This document shows, piece after piece, positions 1 to 9,681 of a stretch of 64,000 nucleotides of DNA. A model generated the notes under the pieces. The model made no database searches and was not told the origin of the DNA. It worked only from the letters and a program-made list of their open reading frames with translations. Location of the stretch: contig CALULY010000010.1 in the NCBI GenBank assembly GCA_944321635.1, positions 35,930 through 99,929 of the forward strand, in the 5' to 3' direction. The translations under genes were made by a program, and so were the position numbers. This DNA is from an uncultured Bacteroidaceae bacterium (GTDB taxonomy: Bacteria; Bacteroidota; Bacteroidia; Bacteroidales; Bacteroidaceae). How positions within the stretch are numbered: position 1 is the stretch's first letter; every line of letters starts with the position of its first letter.

Positions 1-1682
1 AACACGCCTATGGGTTTTGCGGCGTTGTTGATGCCGACACGGTTCCTGATGATCGACTTGCAGATTGTGTCGATGGCTTTGTCCTGGCCTATGACCTTGG
101 ATTTCAACGAGGCGGCCATGCCTATGAGGCGTTCCCTCTCGCTTTTGGCAAGGCGTTGCACTGGGATGCCTGTCATGTCAGAGACTATGCCCTCGATGGT
201 GTCGATGTCGATGACTTGCCTGTTGGACTTGAGGCTGTTCTCCCAGTCGTTGCGGGCTTCGAGCAGTCTTATCTGTGTCCGCCTCTCGTTGTCCCTTATG
301 TTTGCCGCCGCCTCAAAGTCCTGGAGGTCTATCGCGTCCTGCTTGCTTTGCCTGAGCGTGTCGAGTTCCTCCTCCATCTGCTTGAGGTCGTCGGGCAGCG
401 TGACGTTGAGCGAATGTGCCCGCGCTCCCGCTTCGTCCAGCACGTCTATGGCCTTGTCCGGGAAGGCGCGTCCTGTGACGTAACGCTGCGAGAGCTCGAC
501 ACAAGCCTTGATGGCATCAGGCGTATAGGTTACGTTGTGGAAGTCTTCGTAGCGGTCTTTTATGTTGGTCAGGATCGTGAGTGTCTCTTCCGCCGTCGGT
601 TCCTCTACGACTACGCGTTGGAAGCGGCGGTCGAGTGCTCCGTCTTTCTCGATGATTTTCCTGTATTCCTCGCTTGTCGTGGCTCCTATGCATTGGATTT
701 CACCCCTTGCCAATGCCGGTTTGAGCATGTTGGCCGTATCCATCGAGCCTGCCGCCGAGCCTGCCCCGACGATGGTGTGCAGTTCGTCGATGAAAAGGAT
801 GACATCTTTGTTGGCTTTGAGTTCGTTGATGAGGTTTTTCATCCTTTCCTCAAATTGGCCACGGTACTTTGTCCCGGCCACGAGCGATGCGAGGTCGAGC
901 GACAGCACCCTCTTGTCAAACAAGACGTGTGAGACGTTGTGCTGCTTTATGCGTATTGCCAGCCCCTCGACGATGGCAGATTTGCCCACGCCTGGCTCGC
1001 CGATGAGGACGGGGTTGTTCTTCTTACGGCGGCTCAGTATCTGTGAGACGCGCATTATCTCCCTTTCACGCCCCACGACAGGGTCGAGGCCGCCCTTGGT
1101 AGCAAGTGCAGTCAGGTCTGTGCAAAACTGATCAAGCGTAGGCGTGGCCGTCTTGCTCTCGTCGCGGCGTGCGGTTTTCTGCCCACGTGGAGCGTCCATC
1201 ATGTCCTCGTCGTCGTTGAATGACATCTCAAAGTCATGCTTGTCGTCCGATTCGCCCTTGACGGCATCTTTCACCTTGTCATAGTCTATGCCCATCCTCT
1301 TCAGGACATCGCTGGTGAAAGAGTTGTTGGCGTTGAGGATTGAGAGCAGCAGATGCTCCGTCCCAGCCGTTTGCGAGTCGAGGCGTTGTGCCTCCTGCAA
1401 CGCACCGCGCAGGGTGGCGGTCGTCGCTTGGTTGAGTGCCACGTCAGCACGGTCAGTGAGGGACGGGTCCGAGGTGGCTTCGAGGAAACGCTCTATCTCT
1501 ATCCTGAGCTTGTCAAGGTTTATGCCTAATGCCGTGAGGATAAGACAAGCCTTGTAGGTGGTGTTCCTCAGCAGGCCAAGCATCAGGCATTCGGTCGTCA
1601 CGTATCTGCTGTGCAACCGTGATGCCTCCTCCTTGCTGTGGACGAGTGTCTGTGATATCTGTTGTGAGAATTCTGTTACCAT
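1..1682 (-). CDS. clpC: ATP-dependent Clp protease ATP-binding subunit ClpC (3' end missing at window edge)
   Basis: AAA+ unfoldase that feeds proteins to ClpP in the cytoplasm. The frame is open from an ATG at 1682 to base 1, about 560 codons, so roughly the last third (most of AAA domain D2) lies outside. Seen in order: a Clp N-terminal repeat domain (residues 1 to about 145), D1 Walker A GEPGVGKSA (about 230), Walker B VILFIDELHTI (about 289), a UVR-like coiled segment (about 430-465), and the start of D2 (VIGQDKAID). The UVR segment between D1 and D2 favours ClpC over ClpA or ClpB. It lies about 100 bases downstream of the nucleotide-sugar dehydrogenase on the same strand. Confidence 0.93.
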   Translation of the reverse strand, partial: MVTEFSQQISQTLVHSKEEASRLHSRYVTTECLMLGLLRNTTYKACLILTALGINLDKLRIEIERFLEATSDPSLTDRADVALNQATTATLRGALQEAQRLDSQTAGTEHLLLSILNANNSFTSDVLKRMGIDYDKVKDAVKGESDDKHDFEMSFNDDEDMMDAPRGQKTARRDESKTATPTLDQFCTDLTALATKGGLDPVVGREREIMRVSQILSRRKKNNPVLIGEPGVGKSAIVEGLAIRIKQHNVSHVLFDKRVLSLDLASLVAGTKYRGQFEERMKNLINELKANKDVILFIDELHTIVGAGSAAGSMDTANMLKPALARGEIQCIGATTSEEYRKIIEKDGALDRRFQRVVVEEPTAEETLTILTNIKDRYEDFHNVTYTPDAIKACVELSQRYVTGRAFPDKAIDVLDEAGARAHSLNVTLPDDLKQMEEELDTLRQSKQDAIDLQDFEAAANIRDNERRTQIRLLEARNDWENSLKSNRQVIDIDTIEGIVSDMTGIPVQRLAKSERERLIGMAASLKSKVIGQDKAIDTICKSIIRNRVGINNAAKPIGV

Positions 1683-1782
1683 CTTTTGTGTCTGTTTGTT
1701 TTGATTGATTGCAAAAGCCGTGCCACGTCTTGCTGTCGGTGGTGCAGGTGAAAATGCCGGCTGCAAACGCCTTAGCCTGGTG

Positions 1783-3063
1783 TCACAGTCTCTTGTCGTA
1801 CATCCCGCCGGGCAGCACGCCCTTGACGTCATAGACGACCCCTCCCTTGGCAAGCAAGCTGCGCAGGTCCATCGTCTTGAAAACGTCGTGTGCCGTGCAC
1901 AACACGATGCAGTCAAAACGCCCCTGCCATGCCTCCCCCGTGCTGGTTGCCACGTCAATGCCGAAAGCTGCTTTTATCGCCTCTGCGTCAACCCACGGGT
2001 CATAGACGGTGATATGCCTGGTGTATTGGCTGAAAGTGTGGTAGATGTCCGCCACCTTGGTGTTGCGTGTGTCGGGGCAGTTCTCCTTGAAAGCAAACCC
2101 GAGGAGCAACACAGACGCGTCCTTGACACGGACATCGTGCAGATTCATCAGACGTATCGCCTGGTTGGCCACATAGTCGCCCATCGAGTCGTTTATCCTC
2201 CGCGCCTCTGTCATCACACGTGGCAGCACTCCGCTCAGCTTGGCACGTTGGATGAGATAGTAGGGGTCAACGCTTATGCAATGCCCTCCCACCAGTCCCG
2301 GGCGGATGTCGATGAAGTTCCATTTGGTCTTTGCAGCTTCAAGGACATCACACGTGTCGATGCCCATCGCATTGAAGATCTTCGCCAATTCGTTCATCAG
2401 CGCGATGTTTACGTCCCTTTGCGTGTTTTCTATGATTTTTGCAGCTTCTGCAACCTTTATCGACGGGGCTTTGTGCGTGCCGTTCCTGAGGACGGAGTTG
2501 TAGATGGCATCTATCTCGTCCGCCGCAGCAGGCGTCGAGCCAGACGTTATTTTACATATATTCTCAACTCGATGCACCTTGTCCCCCGGGTTTATGCGCT
2601 CAGGAGAGTATCCCACGCAGAAATCCACGTTGAGCCGGAAACCCGACACACGTTCTATCTCGGGGACACATATTTCCTCGGTCACGCCGGGGTAGACCGT
2701 TGATTCATAGACCACCAAATCACCGCGCGAAATGACATGCCCTATGCTGCGGCTTGCCGCGATGAGCGGGGCAAGGTCCGGCTGCCTGTTGCCATCGATG
2801 GGCGTAGGCACAGCCACGACATAGACGTTGCAGTCGCGCAAGTCATCGACCGACGTGGTGCAGCGCATCCCGCGCTCCAAAGCATTGCGCAGTGCCGTGT
2901 TGCCTGCTTCGCCAGTCCTGTCGATGCCTTTGGCCAATTGCTCCACGCGGTCGCGGTTGACGTCAAACCCGACGACATCGTATTTTATGGCAAAAAGGCA
3001 CGCCAACGGCAAGCCTACGTAGCCCAGACCGATGATGCCAATCTTGTAGTTTTTTGAATCCAA
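1783..3063 (-). CDS. UDP-sugar (UDP-GlcNAc/GalNAc/ManNAc-type) 6-dehydrogenase
   Basis: Oxidises a UDP-hexosamine to the uronate for capsule or O-antigen precursors, using NAD. The N-terminal Rossmann motif GLGYVGLP is intact, and GGHCISVDPYYL holds the catalytic cysteine. The middle and C-terminal UDP-binding domains are complete, about 426 residues in all. The TviB/WbpO/WecC branch is favoured over simple UDP-glucose dehydrogenase by overall similarity; the exact substrate is not resolved. The frame extends to an ATG at 3147, but a TACCTTTG promoter box at 3091-3098 lies inside that extension, and the extra residues have no family counterpart. A TTG at 3063, giving LDSKNYKIGIIG, is therefore chosen. 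No other sugar-nucleotide genes are adjacent. Confidence 0.85.
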   Translation of the reverse strand: MDSKNYKIGIIGLGYVGLPLACLFAIKYDVVGFDVNRDRVEQLAKGIDRTGEAGNTALRNALERGMRCTTSVDDLRDCNVYVVAVPTPIDGNRQPDLAPLIAASRSIGHVISRGDLVVYESTVYPGVTEEICVPEIERVSGFRLNVDFCVGYSPERINPGDKVHRVENICKITSGSTPAAADEIDAIYNSVLRNGTHKAPSIKVAEAAKIIENTQRDVNIALMNELAKIFNAMGIDTCDVLEAAKTKWNFIDIRPGLVGGHCISVDPYYLIQRAKLSGVLPRVMTEARRINDSMGDYVANQAIRLMNLHDVRVKDASVLLLGFAFKENCPDTRNTKVADIYHTFSQYTRHITVYDPWVDAEAIKAAFGIDVATSTGEAWQGRFDCIVLCTAHDVFKTMDLRSLLAKGGVVYDVKGVLPGGMYDKRL

Positions 3064-3090
3064 ATGGAATGCTGGTTGATAAATTACCTG

Positions 3091-3098
3091 CAAAGGTA
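3091..3098 (-). promoter_or_regulatory. Bacteroidetes -7 box for the sugar dehydrogenase
   Basis: TACCTTTG on the minus strand matches the Bacteroidetes TAnnTTTG -7 box. It implies transcription starting near 3084, about 20 bases before the TTG start. No clear TTTG -33 box is seen. The box lies within a short inverted repeat (ATTACC-TGCAAA-GGTAAT, 3083-3100), which could also be an operator. Confidence 0.5.
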
Positions 3099-3187
3099 AT
3101 GAAAAGGTGCTTTGATGCAGTGTTAAATAACCTATTTCCCCTCCCATGCTTCTTGCATGAAACAGGTGAAGTGCCGTGAAAAGTTTA

Positions 3188-3265
3188 TTTTTAAGCTAAA
3201 TTTATATGTTTGCAACCTGAATCTATATGTTTTTAGCTTAAAAACATATATTTTTAAGCTAAAAA
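3188..3265. repeat. AT-rich inverted repeat array upstream of arginine deiminase
   Basis: Two perfect inverted 15-base arms (TTTTTAGCTTAAAAA at 3230-3244 and its complement at 3251-3265) flank a 6-base loop. A third, partial arm TTTTTAAGCTAAA lies at 3188-3200. TATATG words at 3203 and 3224 are 21 bases apart. The sequence differs from the four-unit 21-bp elements elsewhere in the window but has the same design of alternating arms and TATA-rich linkers. The 240-base ORF through it is not credible as a gene. Confidence 0.7.
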
Positions 3266-3352
3266 CAGACTTTACTCGGTGTGCTGCGGCAACCCACGTG
3301 CAACCATGCTTGCCTGATGCTGAATGTCCAATCCGAGAAATGGCGAGGTTGC

Positions 3353-3384
3353 TTTGCAGAAGATTTGTTTTTAATGTAAATTTG
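3353..3384 (+). promoter_or_regulatory. arcA promoter (TTTG-N20-TAAATTTG)
   Basis: Near-ideal Bacteroidetes vegetative promoter: -33 TTTG at 3353-3356, a 20-base spacer and -7 TAAATTTG at 3377-3384. The expected start near 3391 leaves a leader of about 27 bases before the ATG at 3418. Confidence 0.75.
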
Positions 3385-3417
3385 GCAACATTGTAAAGAT
3401 TTCAACATAAACAGTAT

Positions 3418-4701
3418 ATGAATCCTATATTAAATGTAAAAGTCTATTCAGAGGTAGGCCGCCTGCGCGGTGTCATAATCCATTCACCCGGGGCTGAGGT
3501 GTCGAGCATGGCACCAACCGAGACAGAGGGCGCATTGTTCAGCGACATCATCAATATGTCGGTAGCTCATCGCGAGTATGCCATGATATCTGACATTTTG
3601 TCACGCTTTGCAACCACCTACGAGGTTCGTGACCTTCTGGCGCAGGTCCTGGAGGATGCCAGCTCCAAGCAGAAAGTACTTGACCGCATCGAGGCAATCG
3701 AGCCGTCAATCAATGAGAAGAAACATGGCCGTAGGCTCAAGGACTTGCTGCTGGACACCGATGCCCGCACCCTTGCAGGTTTGTTGGTCGAGGGCGTAGA
3801 ATTTGACCGTGACAACGTGGAACGCTTTTTCAGCAAGGACCGCTACCTGCTTGTCCCGATGTACAACTTCTTCTTCACACGTGATTCATCAATGTCCGTG
3901 GGGCGGAATGTGCTGGCCGGCCGTATGGCAAATGCGGTGCGGGAAAGGGAATCGGTCATCATGAAGTCCATTTTTGACTTTACTCCTGAGTTCCAGACCG
4001 AGGTGATGGATGTCTCACCATACGACCGTGGCGGCGACCGCAAAGTGACTGTCGAGGGTGGCGATGTGTTGATGTTGCGTGAAGATGTGATTGTCGTGGG
4101 CTGCGGCCTCAGGACTACCCCGCGTGCCATCGATGCATTCATTGACCAGCTCGCCAGGAAGGCAGGTGGAAGGGAGGTTCACGTGTTTGTCCAGGAATTG
4201 CCCCGCTCGCTTGAGTCCTTTATCCATCTCGACATGGTTTTCACGATGGTGGACAAAGACAAGTGTGTGATTTACGAACCAGTCATAAGGAACAATCGCC
4301 AGTACCGCACGCTCCATGTCAGGATATGCGACGGCAGACAGGCCGGGGTGAAGCAGGAGCCAGGCTTGCTTGAAGCGTTGGAGACTGTGGGGATGGAGCT
4401 CAAGCCCATCTTCTGCGGCGGTGACACTGTTGTCAATCAGCAACGCGAGCAGTGGCACAGTGGAGCAAATTTCTTTGCAGTCGGGCCAGGCAAGGTGTTG
4501 GGCTATGCCCGCAACTACTACACCGCCGAGGCGATGAACAAAGCCGGCTTTGAAATCATCAAGGCTGCCGACGTAATCGATGGGAAGGTGGATGCAAACG
4601 CCCATGACAAGTTCTTCATCACGCTCGATGTCTCTGAACTGGCACGCGGAGGAGGCGGGCTGCGGTGCATGACCATGCCTGTCCACCGCGACGACGTGTG
4701 A
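3418..4701 (+). CDS. arcA: Arginine deiminase
   Basis: Hydrolyses L-arginine to citrulline and ammonia in the cytoplasm, usually for energy or acid resistance. Family motifs are in order: FTRD (about 155), EGGD (about 214), HLDMVFT (about 271), WHSGANFF, and the C-terminal LRCMTMP with nucleophile C417. The length of 427 residues is normal. Carbamoyltransferase, carbamate kinase and the arginine/ornithine antiporter are not adjacent, so this is an orphan ADI gene; its partners could be elsewhere. It has its own promoter and converges on groEL, with a shared terminator between them. Confidence 0.93.
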   Translation: MNPILNVKVYSEVGRLRGVIIHSPGAEVSSMAPTETEGALFSDIINMSVAHREYAMISDILSRFATTYEVRDLLAQVLEDASSKQKVLDRIEAIEPSINEKKHGRRLKDLLLDTDARTLAGLLVEGVEFDRDNVERFFSKDRYLLVPMYNFFFTRDSSMSVGRNVLAGRMANAVRERESVIMKSIFDFTPEFQTEVMDVSPYDRGGDRKVTVEGGDVLMLREDVIVVGCGLRTTPRAIDAFIDQLARKAGGREVHVFVQELPRSLESFIHLDMVFTMVDKDKCVIYEPVIRNNRQYRTLHVRICDGRQAGVKQEPGLLEALETVGMELKPIFCGGDTVVNQQREQWHSGANFFAVGPGKVLGYARNYYTAEAMNKAGFEIIKAADVIDGKVDANAHDKFFITLDVSELARGGGGLRCMTMPVHRDDV

Positions 4702-4750
4702 TGCTTGGCATCCCAATACCGCCCTTATTGGTGGTGGCAACCTAAAAGGA

Positions 4751-4780
4751 AAAGGGCGCGTCCGTCGGACGTGCCCCTTC
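4751..4780. terminator. Bidirectional terminator between arcA and groEL
   Basis: GGGCGCGTCCG pairs with CGGACGTGCCC (one G-T wobble). An A-rich run lies on the left side and CTTCTC on the right, so it may stop transcription from both convergent genes. Confidence 0.65.
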
Positions 4781-4816
4781 TCATTGAGTGTTATGTGTCT
4801 TTTTCGCTTTGGGCTA

Positions 4817-6466
<1,650 letters not shown>

Positions 6467-6490
6467 TTAAAGATGTTAGTCGTGTTTAGT

Positions 6491-6763
6491 TTATCCCAAT
6501 ACTGCGAGAACGTCGCTTTGCCTCATGATGAGGTATTTCTCACCGTCGATCTCGATCTCGGTGCCTGAGTATTTGCCGTAGAGCACCTTGTCGCCGACCT
6601 TGAGCACCATATCTTCGTCCTTGGTGCCGTTGCCGACAGCCTTGACCTCGCCTTTAAGCGGTTTCTCTTTGGCGGTGTCGGGGATGATGATGCCGCCGAT
6701 AGTCTTCTCTTCAGCTGGTGCAGGGAGGATGATCACCCTGTCTGCCAATGGTTTAACGTTCAT
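6491..6763 (-). CDS. groS: Co-chaperonin GroES (Hsp10)
   Basis: 10-kDa lid of the GroEL chamber. The 90 residues have the canonical start [11 protein letters not shown], the mobile-loop segment [17 protein letters not shown] and the [11 protein letters not shown] strand. It is first in the operon with groEL. No clear TAnnTTTG box or CIRCE inverted repeat was found upstream. Confidence 0.98.
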   Translation of the reverse strand: MNVKPLADRVIILPAPAEEKTIGGIIIPDTAKEKPLKGEVKAVGNGTKDEDMVLKVGDKVLYGKYSGTEIEIDGEKYLIMRQSDVLAVLG

Positions 6764-7583
6764 AATAATCCTTTATTTTTAAATGTTACACAATTTGTCG
6801 TCAGACACACCCCTTGCGAGGTTCACCATTGCCTTTGCCAAAAGCGTGCCATTGCGCCGCGAGGTGTCATTGCCGTGCCGTGCGTGACAAAGTGTCAGCA
6901 GTTTCTGCCAAAGGTGTTAACGGCCGCACGCACGCTTGTTGTTTTTGTCAGTCGGCGTGTGCCCGTTGGCGCGCCTGATGAGATGTGTGATTGCGGCAAG
7001 GTCGAATTTGATGATGTCAGGCTCAAACTCCAATCGGGTTTGGTGTAAAATTCACTTGGGTCAGACCAAAACTTCCATTGGGTCTGACATAAAGTAAAAA
7101 CAAAAGTTCTGTTTATATATTCAGAACTTTTGTTTATATAAACAGAACTTTTGAATATATAAACAAAACTTCTGAATGAACTTTATGCCTGACATGATGG
7201 AACTTTACATCCTGCTTGATTGAAGTTTTCGTCAAGCTTCGCCCGATTTATCCCCCAACCTTCCCGCATTGAGCAACGCGCGTTGCTTGCATGGATGCCC
7301 GTCAAGTGCCTCCGCCACGTTGCGTGATGTCACCAAACACACATTGCAAGGCGGAAGAGAGATGTCATGCGCATCTACCAGCATACCATTATATATAAAT
7401 AAAGGATGCATCATGGATGAGAGGCGTGCCTGGCATCCCGCACAAGCTCATAGTGACCTCAAGCGGTGGTGGCGCACATTCGCCAGCGACAGCCTGTCCT
7501 GCCGTCATGACGGACGGTTGCCGCGCAGACAGCAGCCAGGCAGATTGTGCGTGACATTCTATTGTCGGTAAGTGTGATTCCAT
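6764..7583. other. Divergent groES-dnaN spacer (about 820 bases)
   Basis: Holds one full 21-bp tandem-repeat element (7086-7188) and degenerate copies of its outer word GTCTGACATAAAGT around 7015-7095. The small ORFs here have atypical composition and no recognisable product, and I do not support any gene. Confidence 0.6.
7086..7188. repeat. 21-bp tandem-unit element, copy A
   Basis: Four 21-bp units at 7101, 7122, 7143 and 7164. Each has a CARAACTTYTG-type arm followed by a TATA-rich linker. The units are flanked by inverted words GACATAAAGT and ACTTTATGC. The core is essentially identical to copy B at 20.7 kb. Confidence 0.9.
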
Positions 7584-7591
7584 TATATTTG
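7561..7591 (+). promoter_or_regulatory. dnaN promoter
   Basis: TATATTTG at 7584-7591 matches the -7 box. ATTG at 7561-7564 is a 3/4 match to the -33 TTTG with a 19-base spacer. It lies inside the longer open frame upstream of dnaN, which argues against that longer start. Confidence 0.6.
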
Positions 7592-7663
7592 TCCCGGATA
7601 ACGGGGCTGCGGGAATGCCGCGCCGCCGTGCCGGAGATGAGAAAGGAACCAATCAAAACGTAT

Positions 7664-8791
7664 ATGAAATTTACAATATCAAGCACAGCGCTCTTGGCGC
7701 GCCTGCAATCGGTCAGCCGGGTGATTGCGTCGAAGAATGCTATTTCGATCCTTGACAACATCCTCTTCGAGCTTAATGCCGGCAAGCTGAAAGTGACTGC
7801 CTCGGACAGCGAGACAACGATGGAGACTTACATCGACGTGAACGAAAGCGACTGCGACGGCGCGTTCACCGTCTCGGGCAAGAGCATCCTCGACGTGCTG
7901 CGTGAAATCCCTGAGCAGCCGATCTCTATCGAGGTGAACACAGAGACCTTTGAGATGAAGGTCAACTACATGAACGGCGTGCTCAGCCTCGTGGGACAGA
8001 ACCCGTTGGAATATCCCAAGACACCGGAAATAGTGCGCGACGATCAGGTGGTGGACATCGTTATCCCCGCCCCCGTGCTGCTCAACGGCATCGCCAAGAC
8101 GCAGTTTGCGACGGACAACAACGAGTTCCGCGCGACGATGAACGGCATCTACTTTGACCTTACGGGCGAGGACATCACTTTTGTCGCAAGCAACGGGCAC
8201 ATCCTGGTGCGCTGCAAGAGCAACAAGGTGCAGAGCGACGGCAAGTCGGCATTCATCCTGCCCAAGAAGCCCGCGCTGCTGATGAAGAACATCCTGCCCA
8301 AGGAGGAGAATGATGTCAAAGTGACGTTCAACAGCCGCAATGCCGTCTTTGCCATGAGTGACTATGTGCTGACCTGCCGACTGACAGAGGGGCGTTACCC
8401 CAACTACAACTCGGTCATACCCAAGAACCCCACCAACAAGATAACCATCGACCGTGGCACTTTGCTCGGGGCTTTGCGCCGCGTCTCCATCTGCTCGTTG
8501 CAGTCGGGCGGGTTGATCCGCTGGACGCTGGGCAACCCTGACTTCATCAAGATGTCGGGCCAGGACTTCGACTTCTCATTCTCCGGCGAGGAGACTGTGC
8601 CGTGCTCCTACGATGGTGTGGAGATGGAGATAGGATTCAACTCATCGTTCCTGATAGAGATGCTGCAAAACATGGACAGTGAGCAAATCCTCATCGAATT
8701 GGTTGACCAGACCCGCGCCGGCATCATAACGCCGCTGGAGCAGGAAGCAGACGAAGACCTGCTCATGCTGCTTACGCCTATGATGCTGTGA
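7664..8791 (+). CDS. dnaN: DNA polymerase III beta sliding clamp
   Basis: Ring-shaped processivity clamp loaded onto primed DNA. The 375 residues start MKFTISSTALLARLQSVSRVI, have the three-domain clamp pattern, and end LLMLLTPMML, the usual C-terminal processivity signature. The frame stays open to 7547, but the family start and the promoter at 7561-7591 support the ATG at 7664. No dnaA is nearby, so an origin cannot be inferred. Confidence 0.96.
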   Translation: MKFTISSTALLARLQSVSRVIASKNAISILDNILFELNAGKLKVTASDSETTMETYIDVNESDCDGAFTVSGKSILDVLREIPEQPISIEVNTETFEMKVNYMNGVLSLVGQNPLEYPKTPEIVRDDQVVDIVIPAPVLLNGIAKTQFATDNNEFRATMNGIYFDLTGEDITFVASNGHILVRCKSNKVQSDGKSAFILPKKPALLMKNILPKEENDVKVTFNSRNAVFAMSDYVLTCRLTEGRYPNYNSVIPKNPTNKITIDRGTLLGALRRVSICSLQSGGLIRWTLGNPDFIKMSGQDFDFSFSGEETVPCSYDGVEMEIGFNSSFLIEMLQNMDSEQILIELVDQTRAGIITPLEQEADEDLLMLLTPMML

Positions 8792-8837
8792 GATGCTGAA
8801 GAACGGCTATTAGCTGGCTGCCTTGACGACAAGAGAC

Positions 8838-8886
8838 GTAACAGCTAAGCTCCACGGATGATGGTGGGGCGTTAGCTGTTACTTTT
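8838..8886 (+). terminator. dnaN terminator
   Basis: Perfect 11-bp stem GTAACAGCTAA / TTAGCTGTTAC (8838-8848 and 8872-8882) followed by a short T run. It separates dnaN from the exonuclease operon. Confidence 0.7.
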
Positions 8887-8904
8887 ACATAAAAACAACT
8901 TGAC

Positions 8905-9681
8905 ATGAAACTGAATCTGAAGAACCCTTTGATATTCTTTGACCTCGAAACGACCGGGATCAACATAACAAGCGACAGGATAGTTGAGATTTCCTACCTC
9001 AAAGTGTACCCTAACGGCAAAGAAGAAGCCAAGACGATGAGGATCAACCCCGAGATGCACATTCCAGAATCAGCGACTGCCGTGCACGGCATCAGCGACA
9101 GCGATGTGGCCGACTGTCCCAAGTTCAAGGAGGTGGCAAAGAACATCGCGCACGACTTCGAGGGGTGCGACATTGCTGGCTTCAACTCCAACCGTTTCGA
9201 TGTCCCCCTGCTTGCGGAGGAATTCCTGCGCGCCGGGGTTGACATCGATCTTGGCAAACGCAAGTTCATCGATGTGCAAGTCATCTATCACAAGATGGAA
9301 CAGCGCACGTTGTCAGCCGCCTACAAATTCTACTGCGGCAAAGACCTTGAAGATGCACATTCCGCGCTGGCCGACACCCGCGCCACCTACGAGGTTCTCA
9401 AAGCGCAACTCGACAAGTATGACGGGCAACTGGTGAATGATGTCGATTTCCTGTCCAATTACTCCAGTTTCACCCGCAATGTTGATTTCGCAGGACGGAT
9501 AATATATGACGACAAAGGCGTGGAAGTGTTCAACTTCGGCAAATACAAGGGGATGCCTGTCGGCGAAATCCTCAAAAGGGACACCGGCTACTATGGCTGG
9601 ATAATGAACGGGGACTTCTCCCTCAACACCAAGAACGTTTTGACCAAACTGCGCTTGCGCGAATTGACTGGAAAGAAATGA
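8905..9681 (+). CDS. 3'-5' exonuclease (DnaQ/DEDDh family) with C-terminal DUF3820-like domain
   Basis: Probable proofreading or repair exonuclease. The Exo I motif FDLETTG lies near residue 12, an HGISDSD segment follows, and HSALADTRAT carries the Exo III HxxxxxD of DEDDh enzymes. The tail (about 208-250) has VFNFGKYKGMPVGEI, typical of the small DUF3820 domain. At 258 residues it is a free-standing exonuclease, separate from DnaE. It heads an operon: its stop overlaps the coaBC start by 4 bases. The precise substrate is unknown. Confidence 0.88.
   Translation: MKLNLKNPLIFFDLETTGINITSDRIVEISYLKVYPNGKEEAKTMRINPEMHIPESATAVHGISDSDVADCPKFKEVAKNIAHDFEGCDIAGFNSNRFDVPLLAEEFLRAGVDIDLGKRKFIDVQVIYHKMEQRTLSAAYKFYCGKDLEDAHSALADTRATYEVLKAQLDKYDGQLVNDVDFLSNYSSFTRNVDFAGRIIYDDKGVEVFNFGKYKGMPVGEILKRDTGYYGWIMNGDFSLNTKNVLTKLRLRELTGKK

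Noticed and set aside
3157..3396. 79-codon ORF upstream of arcA
   Set aside because: It consists of the inverted repeat and overlaps the arcA promoter; composition is not that of a gene.
7269..7571. 100-codon ORF upstream of dnaN
   Set aside because: No recognisable product and it ends in the dnaN promoter region; treated as chance.
6764..7663. Replication origin next to dnaN
   Set aside because: No dnaA gene or DnaA-box cluster was found; the AT-rich part is the 21-bp repeat element, which also occurs at three other loci.
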